Positions 51,680 to 61,300 of a DNA stretch of 64,000 nucleotides are shown here, in pieces. This DNA comes from Pseudoscleropodium purum. Its lineage: Eukaryota > Streptophyta > Bryopsida > Hypnales > Brachytheciaceae. Every line of letters begins with the position of its first letter. Within the stretch, counting starts at the first letter, position 1. The position numbers were made by a program, and so were the translations under genes. The notes beneath the pieces are model-generated. The model saw only the letters and a program-made list of their open reading frames with translations, made no database searches and was not told the origin of the DNA. The stretch covers positions 12,710,001 to 12,774,000 of the forward strand of contig OZ017795.1 of the NCBI GenBank assembly GCA_963969395.1, written 5' to 3'.

Positions 51680-52522
51680 TTAATCAATAGTTGCATCAAA
51701 GATTTCACACAAATGATCTAGATCACTACATTGATATCCCAGTGGAAAGGCTAAATAATTGTAATCACGAACTTGGATTTCATTTGGATCCACCATTTGA
51801 GCAACACTAATTGTATTAACTTCTTGAGCTTCTTTGACTTCTTCATCCTTCACCATAGTTGTTCCTTCTCCATGTGCACTTGACATAGGCATAGACCCTA
51901 AAGCACTAATATTTTGTCTTTTTTGGAATTGAAATTGAATCTTTTCCTCCATTGTCAATGGACACTCAAAATTGTGATTTTGTAAGTCAATACTCGCCTT
52001 AAGCTTGAGGCACTTCAACTCTTGTATTCGCCTTGCATATGTAAGGAGACACTCAATTGAGCATACCTCAACTCCATCTTTTGAGTTGGATGTCTTTGAA
52101 ATGGGTAAATCACACCCTCGACATATGAGTTGAAGAGGATCTTCAAAACCCTTCATCCTTTTTCCTGGTGACCTTTGTGGCGTTTTCAACTTGAAAATGT
52201 TTTCCTTGTTTCCAATGAACTTTTGAATTTTGTTAGCATTCTCACCAAAGAAGGTCTCCACCTCGGATGCAATTACTGCATGCTCGTTTGAAATTCGCCT
52301 CACTTGCAACCAAGGGTGATGGTCATGTGGTTGGTTGGTCTTGAACTTCATGGGACACAATCCTCCTTCCTTGCATGCCAAGCAATAATAGTTGTTGCAC
52401 TCTCGATTTGAGTTGCAATCTTCGCAATTCAAGCTACCTCGAGCTTGAATACTGGTCAAGTAATTTGCAAAGATGAAGCACATCCAAAGGTTATGGCACT
52501 CTGCTCCCGTCAAGTTTGCCAT
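51680..52522 (-). CDS. PLATZ-family zinc-binding transcription factor, copy B
   Basis: This is a 280-residue single-exon paralogue of 34987-35829. I count 16 amino-acid differences by eye: V2A, N24S, P34E, S35D, N84I, L92F, R120G, W171C, V216A, A218G, E233Q, T241A, H252R, D255N, V277A and V279I. None touches a proposed zinc-binding Cys or His. R120G weakens the basic stretch (now SPGKRMK), and P34E/S35D sit inside the first Cys pair. The ORF is open a few codons further upstream, but only to a GTG; the ATG at 52522 corresponds to the one in copy A. The TATA box and leader donor sites are kept. Both copies look intact, so either may be expressed; which is ancestral cannot be told from the window. 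Confidence 0.85.
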   Translation of the reverse strand: MANLTGAECHNLWMCFIFANYLTSIQARGSLNCEDCNSNRECNNYYCLACKEGGLCPMKFKTNQPHDHHPWLQVRRISNEHAVIASEVETFFGENANKIQKFIGNKENIFKLKTPQRSPGKRMKGFEDPLQLICRGCDLPISKTSNSKDGVEVCSIECLLTYARRIQELKCLKLKASIDLQNHNFECPLTMEEKIQFQFQKRQNISALGSMPMSSAHGEGTTMVKDEEVKEAQEVNTISVAQMVDPNEIQVRDYNYLAFPLGYQCSDLDHLCEIFDATID

Positions 52523-53195
52523 AATGGAAAGATTGAATTTCACTATTTGTTTAAAAAATATTCCAATCTGGTGTGATACCTAAAAAACAAAGGTATAATT
52601 AGTGAGTATTTGTAAATTAACCAATAGAAGGTTGTATAACCTTTAAAAAAACTTCAAGAATGTTTAGAGCAATAGTATGGCATCAACTATAAGACTTCAT
52701 GTAATATAGTAAATGGAAAAAGTCCATGAACTTTGAAAAAAAAAGTATGAACATTAGCATGTAATGCCTATTATTTTCAAAGATGGCACTAAGTGCACTC
52801 ATCATAGCGTACTTACAATTTTATTCTAGTCAAATTCAAAGTCAAGCTATGTAAAACGTGAAATTCTCAATATAATAGTATTAAACTTGTAATTTTAAGA
52901 AAATGGTATATTTAAAAAAAACTTCTAACAAAGCATTAATGAACTTGAAGATGATGTATATTAAAACTAGATTTGAAAAAATTTGATCACTTACTTTATT
53001 AGATATTGAAAATTGAAGTTGATGGTTGTTTTCAAGCCTTCCCTAAAATTTAGCCCAACTATTGAAGTATGCCTAAAATTGAAAACTTGCACCAACTACA
53101 CAAAGCAATAGCCTATTCTCAATGCAATTATAGTCTATGAAAGACTCTATTTTCAATGTTGCCAATGACAATGAAAACTTTGGTTGTGGAGTGGG

Positions 53196-53203
53196 TATTT
53201 ATA
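53196..53203 (-). promoter_or_regulatory. TATA box of PLATZ copy B
   Basis: TATAAATA on the minus strand in the same context as in copy A (36498-36505), about 670 bp before the start codon. Confidence 0.6.
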
Positions 53204-53690
53204 CTTTTAGGATTGATTTTACTACTGTCGAGGCAACTTTGCAGTGGAGGAAAGAATGCCTTGAAAGTTGGGAATAAGATCAAATTGGAGAAAAGATATT
53301 TCAAAAGAAAGGAATAGGATTTGAGTGGGGGAAAAAGGCCTTGGAAGAAGGGTTTATTGTTGGAATAGAGAAAACTTGATGGTTTGGAAGGAGAAGATCA
53401 AAGGATTGAATGGGAGAGAAAATTGCTTTGGAAAAAAGATCTATGGATGGTTTCCAAGATATTTAAAATCTTGATAGTTCTTCTTTGAGTTTATTTTCAT
53501 TTCAATCATTCTTTTAGTGAACAAAGGTTACTGATATTTTAATAAAGTTATGGTGAGAATATTTTTTTGATTAGGGAAGCATTTTGAGTTACATAATGTT
53601 TGCCTTTATTACAAATTATATATTGTCAAATAGTTTATATATTTTTTGAAGTAGTTTTTTTACATTCAAAGAGAAAAATATTGAGGTTAT

Positions 53691-54416
53691 ATTTTAATAC
53701 TAGAGCTAAATCTTAAAATTTGAAATCGGTTCCTTAGATTTAAGTCAAATAAAATTTTACTAATTGACTAGTTGTAAAAGTTTATATTTTTGAAATTTTT
53801 TTTTGAAGTTTTATTTTTTCATCAAAAATCTAATTTTGAAAATGAATGATTATGATTTTTCTATTCAAGATTTTTTGAAAAGATGTCCATTGCAAGTCTT
53901 GACTTTCTAATGTTGAAGTCTCTTGAAAATGAGCCTCAAATACAGTAGAACTTAGAAAAAAATAACATTAGAATTTCATTTCAAAAAATTGTAGGCTAGA
54001 TTTTGAAGAGTTGTAAATTAATTGGGATTATGGATATTATGTCTTTTAACCTCAAAAAAATTTAGTGACTAATTTTTTAGTTTTGACATGTGAAAGACGA
54101 TTGGAAGACTTCAAGTCAATTTTACAATTTTAACGCCGTCATGATGAAGCAATATAATCTTTCAATCCATAAGTGGTATTGTTCTATTTTCTTTTTCAAT
54201 GTGATCTCTAACATGTCTTGTTTTAGTTTCTGTAGTTAAAATTTTAAAAAATTGATAATACTTATCAAAATGTTGTCTTTTTGTTCAATTTAGAGCAAAT
54301 GCTACGAAACTAAAAAGAGGCCTTGGATATTTTGGGGTTTAGAGTGGGGCTTCTCTAAAAAGGCAAAATAGTTTTAGATTGTACAAAAAAAATTTTGGCT
54401 AAAAATGGTAAAAAAC
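53691..54416. other. AT-rich spacer, no gene seen
   Basis: Lies between the duplication and the TIR element. No coding region is supported. Confidence 0.4.
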
Positions 54417-55354
54417 CCTAAACCCCTAAAGGACCAATTGAAATTGTGTTTTTTTACAACATAGTGATTTTGGACAGCCCACTATGAATGGAATATTTAT
54501 TTATTTTGTTTGAAATTTTCACACAATGAGTGCCCTAAGAGTAGATTTAAGGCCCAACAATTTTCATAACTTTTAACTACATGGTTAAAAAGTTATTGCA
54601 TGATATGTAATTTTCAATGCTTGGAGGGTACCCCAAAATTTTCTTAAAAAATACATTTTTTCAAAAATAAAAATTTGAAATATATTTTCTAGATTTATAT
54701 CTAAGTAGAAAGATTTGAATCATTATATTTTGATCTATGAGATGAAAGTTATGAGGTATTCTAGTTTGTGGGATGTTATAGATTCACTACTCTAAAATAA
54801 ACTTTGGAGTCTTTTATTTAACTCAATTTTCAATATTTTTTGAAAAAATAAAAACATGTGATGTAGATTTATTATTATTATATAACAACCTTTGGGATTG
54901 GCATTTTTCAAATACATCATTAAATTCTTAACAATTTAGTGTTTTGAATCATTCTCTAAATCTTTCTATTTACTATTTTTTTCCTATATGTTGTGCAGTT
55001 CTAAATGATCTAAAATTTTCAAGCATGTATACAACTTGCCTTGAAGAATGAATCCAAAGAATTACCACCATTTTGGACATTTTTTCATACAAATGTGACC
55101 TTGTGAAGTGTAGTTGCTTGATTTTTTGCAGGGCCCAAAAAAGGATTTTTGTCACTTCAAATCCTAATATCTTGCAATCTACAAGGTGGAAATTTTTGAA
55201 ATTTTTTCCACATCTTTTAAAACTAGCGTACTACAAGATCATACAATTATATGTGTCCAAAATTGTTTTTCTTCTAAAATTTGATACTTATATTAGAAAT
55301 GGCAGTTCAGGAGTGTTTTTGGTGAAAACACGGTCTTTGACCTTCAAGGGTTAA
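54417..55354 (+). mobile_element. Non-autonomous TIR element, ~930 bp, copy B
   Basis: The right end 'gaccttcaagggttaa' is the inverse of the left terminus of copy A (TTAACCCTTAAAGGTC) with one mismatch. The left end here reads 'aacccctaaaggacc'. Length and internal order match 41388-42315. The longest internal ORF (55073-55354) is not transposase-like. The target duplication is unclear. Confidence 0.65.
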
Positions 55355-55364
55355 ATTTGTGGCC

Positions 55365-55515
55365 AAAAAACTTCAAATTAAAAAAAAGCTTAGATGAAAT
55401 CACCAAATTGTGGATGTAAATAGAATCAAAGATATGTGAAATGTGCTAATGTGATATTTTCTATCCAATATGTCAATGAATGTTGAAACTTGAAGCACCA
55501 CTAAGATAGACTCGC
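55365..55515 (+). repeat. ~140-bp repeat, copy 2
   Basis: Partner of 46525-46665, directly after the TIR element. Confidence 0.5.
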
Positions 55516-56694
55516 ACATAGTTGCCATCTTCCTATTACCACCATCCTATTTTTGACCCCATTACCACCACAAAACTCATCTAAATCCTTTTATTTTTCT
55601 CACAAAATCAACACATTTCCAACTTGAATAACATGTCAATCTTTGATTGGTGGATACTCAAGTGTTAATAAATACACTATAAGGCAGTTATGGGTTGTTA
55701 ATATGACATTTATCACTCCACTCTATAAGCGGTTTTGTAATTTTAGGGCAAACCACTTAAACAATTCACAAAAATTACAATTTTAATCGGAAAACTATAA
55801 TTCCACTTGCATTTGATATGTGAAACAAGTGCGCACTTGAGAAAGATTGTAACGATAGTAACTAATTCATAATTTATTTCAGACCTCTTCCGTCCGTCAG
55901 TCAGCATCTCAGCATTCGGGGTGTACAGATTGCGCTAAGTAACTTAACTGAACCTGGTTTATCAAAACTCTGAAACCCAAAGTACCTTCATTTGTGCCAA
56001 AACAGAAAACGAAACGAAAAAGCCATGGCCACTTCAGTTCTGTCTGGTATTGTTGTACTTTACTGTTTGCAATGAAAGTCTGTTTCATTCGTGTTGAAAA
56101 ACAACTAAAAAACAAAAACGAAAAAGCCAGAGTACCGACGTACAATGCACATGACTTCCAAACTTAATTCTATATCAACTTATTATAAAATATCCAATTA
56201 ACCATCTTTTCATCGTCGGCCACATGATCCCGTCCGTCAGGAGTCTGCTACTCTTATTGAATGCCCACACTCATTCACAGTGTTGTAATTCCACCGTCAC
56301 TGGACCCATTAAAAGCCTTGAATGCGGCCTTCAGTCTCATGTACGTCACAACACTGACGAATGCATGCTCGGTTATGGAAGTGCATCAGTCTCTCCAACC
56401 CTTCACTGGGTGGAATGTACAATGCTTGCACTAAGTTAGACTCTTATTAACGTAGCTCTAGATGTTTGTTCAGGTTCAAATCAATCAGAAATAGGGTGAC
56501 CAGTTTAATAGTCTAGAGTGTACCCGGCTTTTGTTGTATGTAATTTTTGTGTTTTTTGGAGTGGATGTACGTTAGAAGGTATGGCGGTTCCATGAACAAG
56601 AGTTACAACATGTTTCTGAATCTTCTTCTTCTTCGAGTCCGCGCTGATTCCAAGAACAACTGAACATTCTCGCAACACCATCTTTGATCTCACC
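55516..56694 (+). promoter_or_regulatory. Upstream region of the receptor-like protein gene
   Basis: GC rises from about 55870. A possible TATA box 'ttataaaata' lies at 56182-56191, which would give a leader of roughly 480 nt. ORFs here (55909-56145 minus, 56224-56439 plus) are not convincing. Confidence 0.35.
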
Positions 56695-59386
56695 ATGAGG
56701 GTGAGCTCTGCGTTTCCTTTCCTGCTGCTGTTGTTCCATCTTGCTCAATATGCAGCACTGACACCGGATGCAGAGGCTTTACTGGAGCTCAAGAAGAGCT
56801 TGAACGTGACAACGGAGCTGCAAACCTGGACTGCAGCAGACACATCACCATGCCATTGGGAAGGCATCAATTGCACTGGGAACTTGGAGCATGTAGAGTC
56901 AATCTCTTTGTCTGGTTTGAAAACTACGGTGGGTGCCGTTCTCTCTCCCAGCATTGGAAGATTAGCGTTCCTGAGGAGCATCGACCTCTCACACAGTGGT
57001 ATATCAGGGACGATTCCTGTGGAGATCGGTAACCTTAGGAGGTTGAGAACGTTGAACTTAAGTGGAAACAAACTAGTTGGTACCATTCCGAAGGAGTTCG
57101 GGCGCTTAATGAGGTTGACAGAGGTGAGACTTGGTCCTAACAAGTTGGAGGGGGAGATACCGGTGGAACTGGCAGCGTGTCCTAACTTGGAAATTATTGA
57201 TGTGAGATCTAATGGACTGAATGGCAGCATTCCAGGAGTGTTGTACAGGAATCGGATGATCAAGGAGGTCATGCTGTATGAAAACAATTTTACGGGGGGC
57301 ATCGACTTAGGTACGTCGAAAACAGAGATCAGCTTGCAACATTTGATAAGTAACCTGAAATGATGAAATTCTACACGTACATTTTCAATTAATCTGGACC
57401 AGCAACAGGCTGCCTCTAATCTTAATTTTGATTTGTGGTTCGACACCATTTTACTTGTCAGTCGAAGAAAAATATGATTTTCGTCAGTTTTGCCTCTTAA
57501 TTAGAGGATTTCGTGTTTTTAGGGTTTTCAGAGTTCAGGGTTTAAGGATCGTCTTCACCACTCTCAATCATTTAAGAGTTGAGCGGCTCTATTGGCAGCA
57601 CAAGGATGCTTGACATTTGACCAACATTATTCCTAGACCTTAGTTTGGTGTAGGATATAAGTTTGACCCAAAAGCATTCCCCTTTTTTTCGAAGAGTGGC
57701 TCACTGAGGTGGTTTGGGACAGTTCTGGCAGGCTTGGCGAACTCGCCAAACATCAGTCAAATAGATGTGAGTCACAACAAGTTTTTCGGCACGTTGCCGT
57801 CATCGATAGAGGGATTTGCTGCTCTTTCGACATTGATTATCATGTTCAACCGTGTCACAGGAAGGATTCCCGACTGGCCAGGGCACTTACCCAATCTAGA
57901 GCGTTTAAGCCTGCAGGGCAATGAGCTTCAAGGAACAATTCCGAGTTCACTTGGAAATGGTCGAAATCTAGTCTTTCTCGCACTCTCTTTAAATCAACTC
58001 ACAGGATCTATTCCACCGGAATTGGGCAGGTTGCCATACCTTCGTTGGCTGGAGGTCAGCGACACTGGTGTGAATGGGAAGATTCCGGAGTCACTGGGGA
58101 ACTGCTCGTCACTCGAGCTTCTGCTCGCCCGTAACACCTCCATCAGTGGCACCATACCAGCCAGCTTTGGGAACCTCAAAAGCTTACTCATGTTGGATCT
58201 GTCTAACAACTATCTAGAAGGACAAATTCCATCAACGCTGGGGGAATGTACGCAACTCACCTACCTAGTCTTGGCCAACAACAGAATCTCAGGGACAGTG
58301 CCATCGCAGCTAGAGAATTGCACAAACTTGCAGCAGCTTCTGCTTCAAAACAACCAACTGTCTGGAGTCTTTGATCTGGACTTCAGTAACATCAGGTCGC
58401 TGACCTATCTCTCAATCTCCAACAACTCCCTGTCAGGAAACATCTACAAGCCCCTCTTGACCAATCCCCATTTCATCTATTTTGACGCCAACAGGAACAA
58501 CTTCGTAGGGGAGTTTTTCGGAGACTTCGACGTGGGTTCGTTCTCGTCGTTGAGGGTACTCATGCTTGCCCACAATCAACTCCAGGGTCGAGTTCCCTCA
58601 TGGATGTGGACTTTTCCAGTTCTACAAATTTTGGACCTGTCGGATAATCATCTGTCAGGGCCATTTCGAAGTGACTTCACCCAGTTTCAAGGCTTCATCG
58701 ACAAGACTATAACAGCCAAACCCATCGAAACAGCTGTCGCGACCATACTCAACAACCAAGACCTAGCGCTTTTGGTGAAAGGGGGTACGCAGAAACTAAC
58801 CATGAGCAGTTGGCATTTCGTAATTGCACTGAATTTAGCGGAGAACAAGTTCAGTGGCAGCATTCCCGAAAATATTGGGGAGCTACAGAACCTTGTGTAC
58901 TGCAATCTTTCGAATAATGCTTTCACTGGCATAGTTCCCGAGGGGTTCGGCAGCCTACCTCTTCAATCTTTGGATATTTCTAGCAACTTTCTGCAAGGGC
59001 CCATACCTGAAGAGTTCAGTGCATTGACGCAGTTGAGCACTCTCCGCCTGGCCCAAAACAACCTTTCGGGTGCCATTCCATCTGGGACGCAGTTGCAAGG
59101 GTTTGGAGAGGATTCATATCTTCCGGGGAACAGGGATTTGTGTGGGAGACCACTTTCTAGAGTCTGCAACAATGGCTCCAGGATTTCAGCTGTTGGTAGC
59201 ACCCGCAGTGTTGATAGCCTTGATGGGGCGCTTATATCTATTCCCGCATTTGTCTTGGGCACTGCGCTTGGCTTTGTTTCCGTGGGTGCTATGTACCGAG
59301 CTTGTTTGTATCGCCAGCATCCTGAACTTCGTTCTTGGCGAGGTTGGAAAGAACAGGAGTATGGCTTGTGGCGACGTCCCAAATAA
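56695..59386 (+). CDS. LRR receptor-like protein (RLP, no kinase)
   Basis: Two exons, 56695-57310 and 57732-59386, join in phase across a 421-bp GT-AG intron to give 756 residues. The order is typical of plant receptor-like proteins. A signal peptide (1 to about 21) is followed by an LRR N-terminal cap with C53 and C60, then about 19 leucine-rich repeats of the extracellular LxGxIP type. An island (about 515-568) follows, then four more repeats, a C-terminal cap (C676, C684), an acidic spacer, one membrane helix (705-727) and a 29-residue basic tail. There is no kinase domain. The helix contains GTALG, a GxxxG motif, which in known RLPs helps pairing with the SOBIR1 co-receptor. Such proteins act at the plasma membrane in defence or development; the ligand is unknown. 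The N-terminal stretch and stop are clear, so the model is probably complete. Confidence 0.92.
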
Positions 59387-59860
59387 AGCCCTACACAAGC
59401 CATTGCTCCCCAATATAAACAATTGCACCCGAAATCAAGAAAAACGATGAATCTTTCGAAGCATTAGCAGTATACTTGAATAGATCGGTGGTTCTCGTAT
59501 CTAGTATTTCCCTTCCCCAAATGCCATTGAAGGCAATTCGTCAAGTAAACGCTGCTAACAGAAACGCTGCTAGTTTCAGGTTTCAGGTTTTAGAGTTTAG
59601 GGTTCAGATCTGAGGAATGGCTTTCCTGCTAGTCACGATGACAGTTTGAAGATTGAATCCTCGACACTCCCTGCTTGTCCATAATCTGGATATAATGTAA
59701 CGGTGACTACTGTATATCGCGTCGCATTGTTTCCATGTGTCAAGCCTTTATTCCGGCGAGAGCCTGTTTTCAATGTCTAGCAATTTCAGAGAGGATTTTC
59801 TTCTTACATAGCTTGCAGTGACCTTCAAACTGTCCTTGTGTTTGTAATTTGAAAGTTTTG
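59387..59860. other. 3' flank of the receptor-like protein gene
   Basis: GC stays elevated, consistent with a 3' UTR. Degenerate telomere-like units ('gtttcag', 'gttttag', 'agtttaggg') occur at about 59572-59602. No ORF is supported. Confidence 0.4.
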
Positions 59861-59868
59861 GTTTGGAG

Positions 59869-59995
59869 CAGGGCCTTTTTTCTGGCGAAATTTCGCCAGA
59901 CTGTCAAAAATCTGACCTCTCTGGTTTCATCCCTCCAAAAACTGGCCTCTGTAGTGAAGCCAGCAAGGGGGACACTGTTCAAAAAAAAAGCCCTG
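59869..59995. mobile_element. hAT-type MITE, 127 bp
   Basis: Begins CAGGGCCTTTTTT and ends AAAAAAAAGCCCTG, inverted termini of about 13 bp. It is flanked by a perfect 8-bp duplication GTTTGGAG (59861-59868 and 59996-60003). The 8-bp target site and CAGGG termini are hallmarks of hAT elements. It is far too short to encode a transposase. The perfect duplication suggests a fairly recent insertion. Confidence 0.85.
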
Positions 59996-60479
59996 GTTTG
60001 GAGTGACAGTGGGTAAGCTTTTTTACAATCTATTTTCAATAACCTTTCTTACATGACAAGGTTTTCTACTTGTCTCTTTCTGGATGTGTTTTGGCTGATT
60101 TTTTGTTCATCTTCTTCACTAGGATAGTTTTGAAGCCTCATGGGAGTGAACCTCATGTGTGCAAAAATATAAGTGTAGATTGACTACCTAAGTCATAGTG
60201 GATTGCTTCATCTCTATTTTATTGTGTGTGAAATGATTTGTGTATCTTTGTTTGTGCTTGACCTCACAAGGAAAGAAGATGAGATCATTGTCATTGTTAG
60301 AGAGAAAGTAAAAATACAATGTACTTTTTGTGCTTCAAATAGGTTTTAGTATGAGATGTAGTAAAGACTTTAAATGTTAATAAGAGTCAAGTGTATAGAG
60401 GTTTTGGAAGAAGCATTTTCCAAATGCAAAATTCTTAGTTGGAAGTAGAGCATGGAAGATGATCAATAGAATGGAGAGG

Positions 60480-61300
60480 TTTGTTTGACTAGGGGAAAGG
60501 TAGGTATTGCAAGAGATGTTGCAAACTTAGATGTGGGAAGTCTATGGAGTAAAGGTGAGTGATGCTCTTGTATACCATACACTTCAAAGAGAATGTTTAC
60601 ACTCATGTGTAAAAGAAAAGATATTGCATCTTTCAAGGCAAAATGTTAGTCAAGGCTTACTTAAAATTTGCAAGAAAGTATCAATATTGGATTGTTGATA
60701 ATTGGAGTCATATGATATTCTCAAATGATTCTAAAATTAATAGATTTTCTTTTGATAAAAAAATTTGGTGTTGGACTTATGATCCATAGGAACTTTAAGA
60801 GTGAATTGTTATTCCAATAGTTGAGCATGCTAATGTTTTGGTTATGGTATAGGGATCTATATCTAATACATGGACTTGGTATAATATATAGAATTGAAGG
60901 TTGCCTCTATCATCATGGTTATAACAAATTTTGGAAAGAATATCTTTATAGTATAATTTAGAATTTTAACTTAGATGTGTCAAAAGTCATTTGTTGTCAA
61001 GACAATGCACCCATATACACCTCATAGTATGAATTGGTGGTTTTCTATCCAACCATTTAATCTCTAGTCTCCATTATCATTGAACATCTATGACCAATTT
61101 CAAAAAGGGGATTAAATTGGTTTGACATACTAATTGAAGGGATTAATAGAATTATGGTCTTTGGTGAATTAAACCTTTTAAAATAATTGTTGATGATTGC
61201 AAAACACTTGTAGAAAGTATGCCTAGATGATTAGCAACTATTTTTAGAAGCCAAGGAAAAATAGACAAGTTATTGAATGATTATCATGTTGGGCCTTCAA
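60480..61300 (+). pseudogene. Decayed Tc1/mariner-type transposase
   Basis: No long ORF survives, but fragments in successive plus-strand frames follow the Tc1-like transposase order. Near 60510-60650 is a helix-turn-helix-like part (VSDALVYHTLQRE). At 60652 begins KAYLKFARKYQYW, then FSNDSKINRF, where the first catalytic Asp of FSDES is now Asn (60724-60726). VMV-stop-GS follows (VMVWG in the family) near 60845. After a frameshift come GLGIIYRIEGCLYHHGYN and CCQDNAPIYTS with the second Asp (61001-61003). After another shift comes SPLSLNI near 61065, and at 61205-61260 KTLVESMPR-stop-LATIF, matching the SMPRR block near the C-terminus. Several stops stand where Trp, Gln or Arg is expected. 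The element is clearly dead. TIRs were not found. Confidence 0.7.

Larger units (their letters stand above)
49635..53690. repeat. Segmental duplication, copy B (~4.1 kb)
   Basis: Direct-orientation partner of 32941-37040, with the same order: downstream repeat, PLATZ coding exon, leader, TATA box. Small indels separate the two copies (for example the TTAA/ATCA tract is missing here). Confidence 0.8.

Noticed and set aside
56745..57449. A 234-codon ORF on the minus strand opposite exon 1 of the receptor-like protein
   Set aside because: It mirrors the leucine-rich repeats of the plus strand, has no domain, and the plus-strand gene is clear-cut. It is a shadow ORF.
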